The notes: generated by a model from the letters alone, not told the origin. A DNA stretch of 64,000 bases from Cymodocea nodosa (GCA_036874045.1 JAZBRI010000011.1:7507001-7571000), one strand, 5' to 3'. Positions 34,906-47,149 are shown, numbered from the stretch's first letter. Numbers and translations: made by a program.

Positions 34906-35902
34906 ATGTATACTTCGGAGTTGAAGATAAAAAAGTTTGATGGTAAGAATAGCTTTAGCTTATGGCAAATTAAGATGAAAGCACTTCTAAAGCAACAAGG
35001 TATTTGGGCTCCTTTAAATAAGGAAACTACTCTGAACAGAAATTCGCTAGAGTTTGAATTGCAAGAGAAGAAAGCTCACTCCACCATCTTGTTGTGTTAG
35101 TCTGATGAAGTTATAATAGAAGTTGCTGATGAATCTACTTCGTTAGGTCTTTGACAGAAACTTAAGTCGTTGTATATGACTAAGTCTTTAACAAACAAAT
35201 TGTTGTTAAAGCATAGATTGTTCTCTTTAAAGATGAAAGAAGGTGTACCTCTTAAGCAACATTTAGATCAGCTAAATGCTATTCTGATGGAACTCAAGAA
35301 TATTGGAGTAATCATAGAAGATCAAGATGTAGCTTTTATCTTACTTTATTCACTCCCATTGAGTTATGAAAACTTTGTTCTGTCTTGTGTAGTTGGAAGA
35401 GATTCAATTAGACTGGAAGAAGTGAGGTCCAACCTTCATTCCAAGGAGCTCAGGCACATGGTGCATGGTAGAAATGAGGCAAGTGGTGTTGGCCTCTCAG
35501 CTCAGTAGTAAGAGAACAGGGGAAGAAGCCAGAGACAAGGTGGAGGGAAGAATAGAAGTAGAAGTAAGTCGAAGGGCAAGTACTCTAGGGATACTTGCCA
35601 TTACTATAAGGAGAAAGGACATTGGAAATCACATTGTCCCAAGCTTTTGAAACCAGTTCTGCATCAAGTGATGACTTTTCTCTTACAGTTTGTTGCAGTG
35701 CCTATTCTGATGATTAGTGGATTATAGACTCAGGAGCTTCACATCATATGACTCCTACTAGGGAGTATTTTGACACCTACGAGTAGGTGGAGGGTGGTCA
35801 AGTGACTTTGGCAAATGATGATGTGTGTTCTAGAGTTGGTGTGGGTACTATAGAATTTAAATTGCATGATGGCACAGTTAGAATTCTGGAGGACGTTACA
35901 AT
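34906..35902 (+). pseudogene. Copia element D gag and protease N terminus, broken
   Basis: The ATG at 34906 gives MYTSELKIKKFDGKNSFSLW, then MKALLKQQGIWAPL, the usual N terminus of Copia gag. Two stops follow, then a UBN2-type segment (LKHRLFSLKMKEG, HLDQLNAILMELKNIG, LLYSLPLSYENF). A zinc-knuckle relic CHYYKEKGHWKSHCP at about 35595 has the second Cys replaced by Tyr. The protease motif IIDSGASHHMTPTREYF is at about 35720-35770. The reading frame ends where element C's LTR is inserted (35903). No integrase or RT remains. Confidence 0.85.
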
Positions 35903-36407
35903 TGGTCAAATGACCAAAATACCGTTACACTAATTCAAGTCATATATTCAATCCAAGGGCCAAGATTCCTCCTATCTTGGTTTGCTTTATTTTTCTTATT
36001 CTTCAACCTATAAAACTCAAACAAATACATTAAAACACTCAAGAAATAAGATAAGATATATTCCTAAACATGGATACTTCAAAAGGGCCAAAAATCACAT
36101 TTTTCATTGAATTCCAGAAATACCCATGTACTTATTTAAATAATTAATCCTAAGTGCTAAAGTAAATTTAATCTACTTAATAAAATGAAATTGTGTTGCC
36201 ACCAAGATGTAAATGTGTTTTTATGAAATGCTAAATAACAAATAGAGTCTCATTTATGCATTACTTTCTTCATTTAAGCCCATAACTACATTATTTGCTC
36301 AAAATGCATTATAACTTAAATCTTCATTAAACACTTATGAGTATATGACTTTAAGCACATAAAATGCATCAATTAACTATATAAAATATACATAAATTAT
36401 GACTACA
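35762..36407. repeat. 646-bp direct repeat, copy 1 (Copia D protease segment plus element C LTR)
   Basis: Nearly identical to 39606-40251, with about 10 substitutions and two 2-bp indels. The repeat crosses the junction between D (35762-35902) and the C LTR (35903-36407), so the duplication happened after C inserted in D. Confidence 0.9.
35903..36407 (-). mobile_element. Element C LTR, copy 1 (Gypsy type, minus strand)
   Basis: 505 bp. The minus strand starts TGTAGTCATAATT and ends GGTCATTTGACCA. It is followed at 36408-36420 by the complement of a polypurine tract (ggcttgggggttt), which identifies it as the 3' LTR of a minus-strand element. Confidence 0.7.
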
Positions 36408-39400
36408 AAACCCCCAAGCCTAAATTATGCTAGTCCCTAGCATAACTAGCTAGAAGTCTAAAAGATAAACACAATTGACAAGGTGGCATACTTATTTAAA
36501 AACAAAAACTAACTACTAAAAATAGAAATCCTAACTCACTTTTGCAGGAATCACGGCTTCATTTAGCTTATGCAACAAGCCGTTTAACCCCCCTAGGTCA
36601 CCCTAGTGGCGGAGTGTTGTCTCTTGAGGGTTTGCAGAAGACATACCCACAAAGTCTAAATCAAAATAAATGAAAACAAAACAAAATAAAACCATAGTAA
36701 AACCATCTAAAATCCATACATAACACATTAAAAGACTAAAAAGAAAATACACAAACATAAAACAAGAGAGAGATTAAAGCTCAAGTGAATGATTGCTAGG
36801 CTTAATCACCGCTATCAATGTCTTAGGGCACTGGTGGTGGCTCAAAAAGAAAAGATAACTCATAATCCTTTAAATTCCAACAAGTCAACACTAACATGCT
36901 TAAGGAGTCACCTATCCACTAGGACCATCTGCCTTGCATCAAGAAGATTCTCACCCTCACTACACATAAGAGAATATAAAGCACACAATAATGGACAAGT
37001 TCAATAGTCACAAAATAGTAGGTAGTAATTCCTTCCTTCCTATGAGAACTATTGGAAAATGTCTAGTCCAAGTCGACAAGGTACCACACTTGACATGCCA
37101 AACCCCCAACACTCAAGAAAGGAAAAATTGATAACAAAAGGAAAACTTTATTCACTCCCCACACCATTCTTACTACCCATTGGCCTACAAACCAACCTAT
37201 TTACTTTATTGTTTTCTTTCCTTCTTCTTCTTTTTTCATATTTTTCTCTCTTTTTTTCTATTTTTCTGTTTTTCTTTTCTTTTCTTTTTTTTTCAAATCA
37301 CACTTTTTTTTTCTTTTTCTTCTCTTCTTTTTAACCATAAACTAACTAATTTCATAATGGTATATACCTTATTTCTCAAAATACTTACCCCAACACCATT
37401 CTTAACATACCAAGTGTGATAACCTTGAAAATTATCCTAAACACAACCTTCAGATTCTCATGAAAGTTTGGGATGATCCAAATTATCTCACTTCAAGGTT
37501 ATAGAGTAACCCATTATTATGGTGGCACTTGGCTTATGATCACTCAAAAATGAGTGCAAAAGAAACAAGACATTAATCCAAGTAGCTAGGAAGACTCAAC
37601 TAAAAACACATTAGCATGAAACTCATTTTCCTTTAAAGAACTCATAATAGGTCTACACATATGGCTCTAGAGATACCACTCAAAAGTAAATGGGGGATAA
37701 TCCCATTAATCTTAATAGCAACTCTTGAGTTTACAACCTCAACTACTTGAGCTCCAATCAAAAATAGAAAATTACAAAGAAATTTTTTTAAACACAGCAT
37801 AAAAACAACAAAACACATACTAAAAGCACAAAAACACAATAACCTAAACATAATATAACAAAATATCATCAAATGCCTCCCCCCCCCCATGCCTAATTTA
37901 TGCATTGTCTTCAATGTAAAGAAAATGACCAAGCTAAGTGACAAGCATGCAGACAATAAAAATAACAAATAAACAACACTAAACAAGTTAAGAAATTTCC
38001 CCCCCATGCCTATCATGAACTTCATATGCACATTCAAAATAATAGTAGCATGCCATTTGCAAAACTCATACAATAAGTGATAAACATGCAAATATACAAG
38101 ATTGTAACATGAAAAATATAAGCGCATTGTGAAGGATAAGGATAAGGCGTGCGTACTTGGCTTGTACATAGAAAAGAAACAAATTGCACTACTAACAAAC
38201 ACATCAAATGGGAAAATAACAAATACAACAAATATAACAAAACACAAAAGACATAAGGCGTTTTTTTTTTTTTGAATATTATTATTATTATTTTGATGGT
38301 GAGTTTGTAGCAAATATAAGTTTAACTTTTGCATCATAATAAATGACCACATGAATGTACCAAAATGCCTATTTCAGTAATAACATACAAAAAAACTTAT
38401 AATAGGCATATCACAAAGCTTAAGTCACACATATCATGCATTAATAATACATTCAAAAACAAATTTGAACTTCACCACTTAGCATCATGAATATAATAAA
38501 AATGAAAGGAAATAAAACCTAAGTGAAAGGAACACGAACTTTCAAATTAGCAATATATGCAAATGACAACACCTACAACTATTCAAAAAATTATACATAT
38601 CCAACTAAAACAATTCAAGTTCCATATTAAAATATAGGGTGTGTATAACTCAGAAAAAATATTAAATCTCATATTCATTATCCTTGGTCATAACAGGTAG
38701 GTAGTTGAATGTCATGAAAATTTTTCTCCAAATATAAAAGTAAGCTTGCATTAAGAAGTTTACACATAAATACAAGAAGCTCGCACCCCCACACTTAAAT
38801 ATTGCAATAAGTTCACATGGTGGTGAAGAATATACATCTATATGCAAAAATTTGGCATTGTTGTAATAATGGCTTTGAAAATGGCATCAATGTTCCCTTC
38901 AACATTTATTATTATTCACTATTTTTAATTTAAACAACAATTAAAGGTAATACAATAAGATGAATGATTTAAGTAAACTAAGTCACCCCATTATCTTCTC
39001 ATTATATCTCTTAATGCAAAAGGATATACAATAAGCCTAATAATTAAATATACCATAAGATAGGGGTATGAGCCTAAGTCACTTAAAACACTAGGAAATA
39101 AAATTCTACTAAAATTAAGGAACATACTACATTCAAAAGAAAAAATAAAATAAACATCTTAAATTAATGGTATGAAATGAGAATAAAATGAAAAGAAGCA
39201 TGTGGTGGTGGAACAATTGCTTGAATACCACAAAACTTTAAGTCTTTGAGTGAGAACTTCCTATCATTTGTTTGTTGTCAAAGTAAGCACCTGTAGGTAA
39301 AATTTAACAAGCTTGTGTTTCTTCTTCTCTCATACCTGCTTTATCTCATTTTAAAAAGTAAGATATCTTCTTCCCACACATACGTGTGTAAGAAAAAAAA

Positions 39401-39605
39401 ATAAAGTCACACAACTTGTTTGCAAGATAAAACTAAAGTGCTTTTAACATTTAATTCAAAATGTAGAAATTCCCATGCAAAAGTTAACTTGTAGTTGCAA
39501 TAAAATGATTGTCCATCACCCCAAAAATAGCATATATATATATATATGGCAAAATCTCAACTGCACATAAATGGCTTATATGGCTTCTACTTTCCCAAAT
39601 ATTCT
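36408..39605 (-). mobile_element. Element C internal remnant, non-coding
   Basis: Athila/Tat-like 3' internal DNA. Purine tracts on the minus strand near 36415, 37870-37880, 37999-38006 and 38785 follow contexts such as 'cattgaagacaatgcataaattaggcatggggg'. No gag or pol motif was seen. The ORF at 37642-38352 (minus) is Phe/Leu-rich chance reading of AT-rich DNA, and 37180-37419 is a T/C-rich run. The 5' half with the primer site is missing. Confidence 0.55.
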
Positions 39606-40251
39606 GGAGTATTTTGACACCTACGAGTAGGTGGAGGGTGGTCAAGTGACTTTGGCCAATGATGATGTGTGTTCTAGAGTTGGTGTGTGTACTATAGAAT
39701 TTAAACTGCATGATGGCACAGTTAGAATTCTGGAGGACGTTACAATTGGTCAAATGACCAAAATACCGTTACACTAATTCAAGTCATATATTCAATCCAA
39801 GGGCCAAGATTCCTCCTATCTTGATTTACTTTATTTTTCTTATTCTTCAACCTATAAAACTCAAACAAATACATTAAAACACTCAAGAAATAAGATAAGA
39901 TATATTCCTAAACATGGATACTTCAAAAGGGCCAAAAATCACATTTTTCATTGAATTCTAGAAATACCCATGTACTTATTTAAATAATTAATCCTAAGTG
40001 CTAAAGTAAATTTAATCTACTTAATAAAATGAAATTGTGTTGCCACCAAGATGTAAATGTGTTTTCATGAAATGCTAAATAACAAATAGTCTCATTTATG
40101 CATTACTTTCTTCATTTAAGCCTATAACTACATTATTTGCTCAAAATGCATTATAACTTAAATCTTCATTAAACACTTATGAGTATATGACTTTAAGCAC
40201 ATAAAATGCATCAATTAACTATATAAAATATGCATAAATTATGACTCTACA
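39606..40251. repeat. 646-bp direct repeat, copy 2
   Basis: Second copy of 35762-36407. The D protease piece is 39606-39746 and the C LTR 39747-40251. The left junction is inside element C sequence and the right one meets the element B 3' LTR. Confidence 0.9.
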
Positions 40252-40258
40252 GGAAGCT

Positions 40259-41203
40259 TATTAATAGTAAGTATCCGGTAGTTTTATATTTTCGGTAGGT
40301 TGCAGACCTAAGTATTTGGAAATAAAGGTTCAATCGAAGGCTTTGAGTTAACTATTTGAAAGTCAGAAGATTTCGGAGAGTTACTAGTTGTAACTATCTT
40401 AAAAGACTTAAATGACACTTAAGTGGACGTTCGAACAGTTATGAAGCTAAGTATCCGAAAGTTAGGCACTTAAGTGGATCTTCGAATAGTTAAGAAGCCA
40501 AGTATTCGGAAAGCAGTGACTTAAGTAGATCTTCGGATAGTTAGGCAGTAACTAGCCGAAGTTCATAAGTTTTCGGAAGGTTATTAGTAGGACCTTTCGA
40601 AATACCTGAAAAGACACTTAAGTGAGTTTTCAAATAGTTAAAATGTAACTATCTGAAAGACATGTAGTTTTGAGAGAGTTATCAGCAGAACCTTTTGAAA
40701 GGATAGAGAGAGAGAAGTAAGTGACTTTTCGGACAGTTAAGTCAATAATTATTCAAAATATCAAATCTCTCCAGACAGTTAGCCTGGTACAGTACCACCC
40801 ATTCAGAAAGAATATTCTCTTCAGATAGTTAAGTCTGTAACTATCCGAAATGTTGTAGATTTCGGAAAGATAAGAAGATAAGACTTCGAAATTAAGAGTC
40901 TCTTCTCTGAAGCATTGCTTCTCTATTGTAATGACTTGTATGTAATTAAAGGTTTATAAACCTTAAGTTGGGTAGTATATAAACCTTTATGATGTAAAAC
41001 ATTGCGGTTGATTGTGCCGAAGCTCATAAAGTAACCCTCAACTCTCAATGGATGTAGGCTGTTGCTGAACCACATAAAATCTTGTTTCTTCTCTATATTG
41101 TTTCTTACCTTACTCTTCACTCCTAGCTTTGGTGAGTTTAGAGCTGAGTGTTTCAGTATCATACCATAGAATGTTAACTGAACGATCCGTTCTATTTATA
41201 ACA
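40259..41203 (+). mobile_element. Copia element B: 3' LTR
   Basis: 945 bp matching the 5' LTR without the solo-LTR insert; ends 'tctatttataaca'. It is preceded by the C LTR rather than by RNase H sequence, so the 3' end of B's internal region was lost. Contains the 29-bp block at 40824-40852 that is identical to part of the family-A LTR. Confidence 0.82.
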
Positions 41204-41730
41204 CGAGCTACCTCCTAACTTAGATGTTATGCTGAATGACATCAAAAATGATATTAGGCATCTAGGAGATAAAATTTGTAATGCTATTAGTGATATCATT
41301 AGGAGGAATAGATAAATGTATTGTCATTTTTCTGTTTACTTGATTCTGAATACAAAATGTAATGTTTGTATTTATTATTTGACTATTTGAACAATACATT
41401 TTATTATAAATGTGTTTTCATTCTTATTAATGTTTACAGAAAATTTAAGTGTACATTCTTATCTCTCGATTTTTATACTATGTAATTGTCTTTTTGATTA
41501 ATGACAAAAAAGGGAAGATGATTATGAGTCTAAATGCATATATTATAGAGGGGGAGATGATTATGTGGTTGTTGAAATTTTTTTGAAAGTTTTACTTCTG
41601 AGAGATGATTTTTACACAAACAACAGAAATAAGCTTTAGTGAACTTAACCCAACGGAGGTGCTTCGTTAAGTTAAACATATTTCATAATTGATTTAATAT
41701 GGTTTTTGTTATCATTAAAAAGGGGGAGAT
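41204..41730 (+). mobile_element. Element E: 3' internal end of a Sirevirus-like Copia element with repeated polypurine tracts
   Basis: 41215-41313 is the end of an ORF (PNLDVMLNDIKNDIRHLG and a stop), possibly the extra envelope-like frame of Sireviruses. It is followed by 'gattaatgacaaaaaagggaagatg' and three purine tracts: 41507-41518, 41549-41559 (agagggggaga) and 41717-41730 (aaaaagggggagat) next to the LTR. Repeated polypurine tracts after a 'TGACAAA' context are a Sirevirus hallmark. Confidence 0.75.
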
Positions 41731-43262
41731 TGTTGAGTATTTTGTTTTGATGATGTGTGCTAAATGAATGTAATGAAATTTACTCAATTACTATTGTTTG
41801 TAAAAGTAAATTAAGAATATCAATTAATACAGAAAAAACTTACTAATATAAATACTTGTTTGTAATGGATATGAGATTATATTAAGTTAAATAACTAGTT
41901 GTTAAGTTATACTAACTTTTCATTTAACTAAACGTTAAGTTAACGTTTGTTTTTATTGTAAAGCATAATATGTTTTAAGGTTATATTTTTTGTATCATGT
42001 AAAGTACACGTTAAGACAACTTGTTGAGTTAGTGCATTATTTGTATAAAGGTTACGTGAGAACTCATTGAGTTATAAGGTTAAAGGTTAAAATAGGTCAC
42101 GTGAGAATTCGTTAAGTTTGTGAACAAAAGGTTAAAATGAAGAGATGAAATCGTTATGTTATTATGCATGTGGTGAAATTAAAGTTTACGAATGTTATAT
42201 TGTATCACATGAGTTGCACATGTTTAACTCGTTAAGTTAACATAATTGTATGCGTTGAGTTGCTATATTGAACATTAAGGCAACGCGTTAGGTTAGCATT
42301 ATAAACTTAAAGTTATTATTCTTGCACGTGGTAAATACCTTATTGTAAAAACATTTAAGTATTACTGGTTCGTTGAGTTAGCATAACACCACGAAGTTGG
42401 TTTATTGAGTTAAGCATAACACCACAGACTTAGTTCGTTGAGTTAGCTATAGTACTTGTCACGTGATTTGACATATGATGAACTTGTTAAGTTAGATACG
42501 TTAGGTTATAAATTTACTTGTTTTACTCATTTAGTTAACATTAACACAACGAATTGTTATTACACTTGATGGAAAATTTTTGGACGAGAAAGTTTATTTT
42601 GCAGGAAATTTTTCAGAGATTTAAGATTGATGATTAAAGAAAATTTAAGAGGAAAACGTGGGTGAGAACATGTGTATTTTGATAAAGGAGAAAGAGAAGA
42701 TGTGAAGAGTGGAAAACTGATTATAGTTAAACGTGGAAAATATGCATTAAATGAAGATACAGTATAAAAGACATAGAATTCTTGTTGATCAATTATCCCT
42801 GCATACCAAATGAAATATATTTTCAAGGATCAAAACACCTCTCTAGGGAAAAGCTCTTAGATAGAAGAAAATTCAGTGAAGAAGAGAAAGTCAGATATAT
42901 GTCATTGAAGATTTAAAGAATTAAAAGAAAGTAAATTCGGTGAAGTAAAGAAAGTCAGATATTTCACTGAAGAATTTTAGAAGAAGAAGAAAAATCTTAA
43001 ATAGGGAGAAATGTTTTAAATTTTGTAAATTAGTTTTCTCTATTTATAGTTATGAAATTGATTAGATGAAACATGATATCGTTATATAATTGCATCTACA
43101 ATTTTTGAGGAGAATTGAATTGTATATTGTAATTGAAACCTTGAATAAAATGATTTGATTAAAATAGTGTCTCGACTTATTTTAATTTTGAAGTTTCAAT
43201 TATTATTGAAAATATTGAAAAACACAATTCACCCCCCTCTTGTGTAGCCATTTAATCCTATA
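41731..43262 (+). mobile_element. Element E: 3' LTR (Sirevirus-like Copia)
   Basis: Starts TGTTGAGTATTTTGTTTTGA directly after the polypurine tract and ends near 'tttaatcctata' (terminal CA mutated to TA). 1,532 bp, the same family as the solo LTR at 6818-8357. Contains 'cgttgagtta' repeats and CACGTG cores. Confidence 0.85.
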
Positions 43263-44600
43263 AAATGCCTCCTCCGCTAGCTTGCATAGTTTGCCTCCAT
43301 TAAGGTCAGCATCCTCTATTGAATGCTTGTATTGTAGGACTTCTCTAGCATTTTTTGCCATTGATTTGTTGGATGCACCAACTTATCTACCATTGGCAAG
43401 ATATCCAGATGACAGTACTATCCTTATCCAAAAAGTCAATCAGATTTTGGCTCTCTCAACGATTGATAAGGTGACCTATTTCACCCTATTCGATGTTGCA
43501 CTTGGATTCCGGATCATGGACGTTGGCAAAGTGAAATGCCCATCTAGATGTTGGTGCATTTCCTAAACCTCAAGTTAGGCTCCACACCTACAAATCCTAA
43601 CACTATTCACCTCCTTTTAGTGGGCCTTCGATGCACAACACTACTAGATATGGTACTTATCAAGTTCAATATTAGTCTTACATGATATTCATGTTACGTA
43701 AAGTTAGGCTTTTGATTTGTTTAACATAAATTTTGAATGTAGGAAAATTTTATTTAGTTAATATTGGTTATCTAAGTCAACGAAAATTTATTACTTCATA
43801 TGAGGTGTTTTATATCACTTGACTAAATATGATGCTAATCGACTTTCCTACTATTAAAAATTGAAGTTATATTTCATGTTCTCTATAAGTTAAGATTATT
43901 TAAAATTATTTTTTGTTCTATAATTTCATTTGTAAAGTAGATAAAATATATTTATTTGAAGATTTTTAAAATAAAATAGAAAGAATTCAAGACAACGACA
44001 AAATTGAAGTTTCAACACCTATAGAAGATAATGAAAAAATACATATTGTTGACAATACTTAATAACAAAGAAAATTAATAGCAAATGAAATGTGTGAAAT
44101 AATATTTCAATCTACGTGTGATAATCAAAATTATTAAGTCATTTTTAACTATTTGTAATTTCTTAATTGATGAACTTCTTTTGATACATTTTCAATATTT
44201 AGATATAAGAAATTAAATTATGCTTTTTTAATATCATTTTTTATTTCAAATTATTTGAACTTTTTAATATTATTTTTAATTTCAAATATATATTATAATT
44301 TAATTATTAATAATTTGTGATTTATTATGAAGTTAATAATATTAATCTTATAGTTTAAATATTTCATCAAAAATTTATATTATACAATTTTTAAATTTTT
44401 TTGATTATATACAAACAATCATTAATATCACTTTCTTAATTTTGTATAATTTTTTATTTCTTATTATTTCTAACTTTTGTTTTTCTATTTTTATGCTTTT
44501 TAACGGTATACAACGAGTAATATACTTATCATGATTTATTATATTTTGATTCATAGAATTTAATTGTTATCTTTTACATTTTCCAGGGCACGTAAGCAAA
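43263..44600. other. Unassigned region; one unrecognised ORF (43282-43566)
   Basis: 43263-43680 is less AT-rich and holds a 94-residue ORF (MHSLPPLRSASS, DAPTYLPLARYPDDST, KVTYFTLFDVALGF). No family was recognised; it may be the flank of element E or a decayed host exon. 43700-44560 is very AT-rich and empty. Confidence 0.35.
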
Positions 44601-44697
44601 AATCGCCAAGATGTGTACTGCCCTTCGCGCCCCCTCCTTACCGTCTGACCCTCGTCTTGCCGCTTCATTCCGAACTGTGTCTCCCACTTCCACTCTG

Positions 44698-45045
44698 ATG
44701 TGCGGAAGAGCGCGGTGCACGCTGAACCCGCATCAGATCGCCAGGGGTTGTGGGTTACACTCCGGCAATGGTTTTGTCGCCATCGAGCAGATGGACCGGT
44801 ACCCAGACATGCACTTTCAGTTCGAATCTTCTTTGTCCTTGCCTTTACCACCTTCTACAGTTCCATCTCTTTTATTTTTGTTGTCTTGTAGATTCCGTGC
44901 TTCCTACAACATCGCCCCGGGGTCGTACATGCCGGTGGTGGTCCCGAGAGGCCCGAACGATGCGATGAAGACCGTCCACTACATGAAGTGGGGGCTTGTT
45001 CCTAGGTTCACGAAGAAGACCGAGAAGCCTGACCACTTTCGGATG
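44698..45045 (+). CDS. SRAP/HMCES-like abasic-site protein, first two exons only
   Basis: Exon 1 is 44698-44798 and exon 2 is 44892-45045, with a 93-bp GT-AG intron. The product starts MCGRARCTL, and the Cys after the initiator Met is the catalytic residue of SRAP domains, which cross-links abasic sites in single-stranded DNA. That is why the start is placed here rather than at the in-frame ATG 44611. After the splice comes DRFRASYNIAPG with the conserved Asn that helps catalysis, then HYMKWGLVPRFTKKTEKPDH, also conserved. These 85 residues are about a quarter of the usual protein. A GTATGG donor follows at 45046, but no exon with the FNARSE, Glu or His motifs was found downstream, where transposon remnants begin. 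It is probably a truncated gene; a very long intron cannot be excluded. Confidence 0.8.
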
Positions 45046-45430
45046 GTATGGAATCATCCCATCGTGAAGTCAAACCTCGGGGAAAATGTTGGCCTTTGGG
45101 GTGGTAATAATATTAATTTTCTATGTTTTTTGAGAGGATATTATGTTTACATGAGTAAGCATGCGTGAAAGAAGCATCCATGGGGGTTTCAGGGTTTGTC
45201 TGTTTTGCGGAAGCGATGCAAGATTAGGCACTCTATGGTGGAAGTGAAAGATCGATTGGATGAGATTTTGGGTGGTTGCTACGGTTTGAGATGTAGCCTC
45301 TCTGGATACAAGCAGGAAATGCCTACTATATATTTGCTTGGTTTCCCCAAAGTTTACAGCCACCTTCATATATTTACATACATATTTCTCTCTCCTATTT
45401 CTTACATTTACATGCGATTATCCTTATTTA
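45046..45430. other. Unassigned sequence after SRAP exon 2
   Basis: Less AT-rich DNA with an ORF at 45196-45435 (KRCKIRHSMVEVKDRLDEIL) of no recognised family. It does not match the missing SRAP exons. Confidence 0.3.
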
Positions 45431-46280
45431 CATAGATAAGATTACATATTTTTTTGAGCCGGATTACTCTTCCCAGCCAAGGCTCTGATGCACCATTCCA
45501 TCTGCCTATGGTTGAGTGGTTCTGTCTACCACATTGTCCTCGCCATTGCAAAGAATTGGTCCTCCAGGTTAGGCAATCTAATCTTCCCTTGTGGCTGATA
45601 CTTCATCTTCATTTCCTCATTGGACCAAGATTTTTGTAATGGCCCTATTTCTTTCTTTGGTAATACGGTGATCTAAAATTTTCCAACACCATTTAGTCAC
45701 TTGTGGGTAATGGACTGGGCCATTGGTTGAACAAGCATGTGTGTTTATAGGACCCACCTTTATGTGAAGTTGGGTAACATGAAATATGGGATGGATGTTG
45801 GGGGCAATTGAGGTTGATATGTAATTTGCCCAATCCACTCTATTATTTCAAATGGTCCATGATAGCGCAGTGATAGGTTTCAGATTGCTCTGGTTGCTGT
45901 TGAATGTTAGTGGTATGCCTATAATTTGAGATAAAACCAGTCTCCTATGTTGTACTATTCCTCTCATCTATGATGATCTGCCATCATTTTCATGTGTTGT
46001 TGGGCTCTATTAAGGTTGCTTTGTAATTGTTTTAAGAATTTCTTCTCGATTCAGTAGTTCTTCATCAACAACAACTACTTTAGTGATGCTAGGAACATAT
46101 GAGAGTGGCATAGGTAGAGCAATGCCATACAAATCTTCATCTGGGGTTAGGTTGGTGGTGCTATGTGTTGTAGTATTATACCAAAACTCTGCTTATAACA
46201 ACCAACATCTCCAATTGGTTGGTTGTTGGAATGTAAAACACTTGAGATATGTCTCTAGGTTTCAATTCAGAATTTTTATT
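45430..46280 (-). pseudogene. Ty3/Gypsy chromovirus integrase C terminus and chromodomain, degenerate
   Basis: Read on the minus strand: EFWYNTTTHSTTNLTPDEDLYG (end of the integrase core, about 46200-46130), VVVDEELLNREEIL, a MADHHR helix, YNIGDWFYLKL and LRYHGPFEIIEWIG (the GPY/F module), IHPIFHVTQL (45780-45750), and WKILDHRITKERNRAITKILVQ (chromodomain start, 45690-45617). Stops and frameshifts are frequent. RT and the LTRs are not seen nearby. Confidence 0.8.
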
Positions 46281-46449
46281 CAATGATATATTGAAGAAGA
46301 CATGCACAATTAAAGGATCATGGTAATACTTTTAGATGGTTATGAACTAAAGATGGGGAAGTTTTAGTTAAAATGGCTTCGGATGTCACTTGGAGGAAAG
46401 AATTGGTGTAGTGGAATGAGGCAATCTAGAATAAATATGTCTATGAAAA

Positions 46450-47140
46450 AATTTCCTTTTTCCTATGGAGAATGAAGCTTAACAGCTTATCAATTGAGAC
46501 TTATATTTAGTAAAAAGGGGTTCAACTTGCATTCATGTGCATATGTTGCAAGGTGGTCAAAGACGTTGACTTTATTATTCACTTATGCTTTGAAGGTGAT
46601 TAGGTTATTTTGTATAGAATGTGGTTTAATAATTCAATAAAAATCTACTAAGTCAGAATGATTGGAAGATTATGGCCTTTAGTACTTTACAGCATAGAAG
46701 GAAGGACCATTTAAAGATTCTTATGAAGTATATGGTGGTTGTTATGACATGGGAGATTTGGAAGGAAAGATGTAGCATTCTCCATTTGTTTACATAGAAG
46801 CTCGAGCTCTCTATGATGGTATTCTTTTATGTTTTAATAAATAAATTCATTTGGGTGTAATTGAGGTGGAGATTGATTCCCAAATTTTGCTAAATGTCCT
46901 TAAAGATAATAGGTGACCAAACTTACAAGCCTATAATTGTTGGATTAAATTCATATCCTTGCTACAATGAGTGTCTTTGATATTCTACACATTTTGGGAA
47001 GGAAATCAGGTGATCAATTGTTTGGCTAAACTAAAGTTGCACAATAGAAAGAACTTTATGTTTGATAGTGTAGTAAATTTGAATGATGTGATTAGAGGCC
47101 AATGGACACTTAACAAATGGAGCATTCCAAGTTGTAGAGG
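46450..47140 (+). pseudogene. LINE (L1-like) zf-RVT and RNase H remnant
   Basis: MCICCKVVKDVDFIIHLCF (46535-46592) fits the zinc-binding segment after plant LINE reverse transcriptases. Further on, EIWKERC and then EARALYDGILLCF, VIEVEIDSQILLNVLK, FWEGNQVIDCLAKL (46797-47040) fit the RVT_3 RNase H, with the acidic residues partly kept. Many stops. A T-rich 3' tail (47150-47210) may be the end of the LINE. Confidence 0.75.
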
Positions 47141-47149
47141 ATGTTGATT

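Noticed and set aside
37200-37330. T/C-rich tract considered as a promoter or splice-related tract
   Set aside because: Simple low-complexity run inside element C with no associated gene.
37642-38352. 236-residue minus-strand ORF rich in Phe, Leu and Cys that looks like a membrane protein
   Set aside because: It reads through AT-rich non-coding DNA of element C, contains purine-tract sequence, and shows no domain or regular membrane-segment spacing.
43282-43566. 94-residue ORF considered as an RT or host exon
   Set aside because: A phrase like KVTYFTLFDVALGF is loosely RT-like but no neighbouring RT motif exists; left unassigned.
44611-44697. Upstream in-frame ATG for the SRAP gene
   Set aside because: SRAP proteins need Cys at position 2 exposed after Met removal, which fits only the ATG at 44698.
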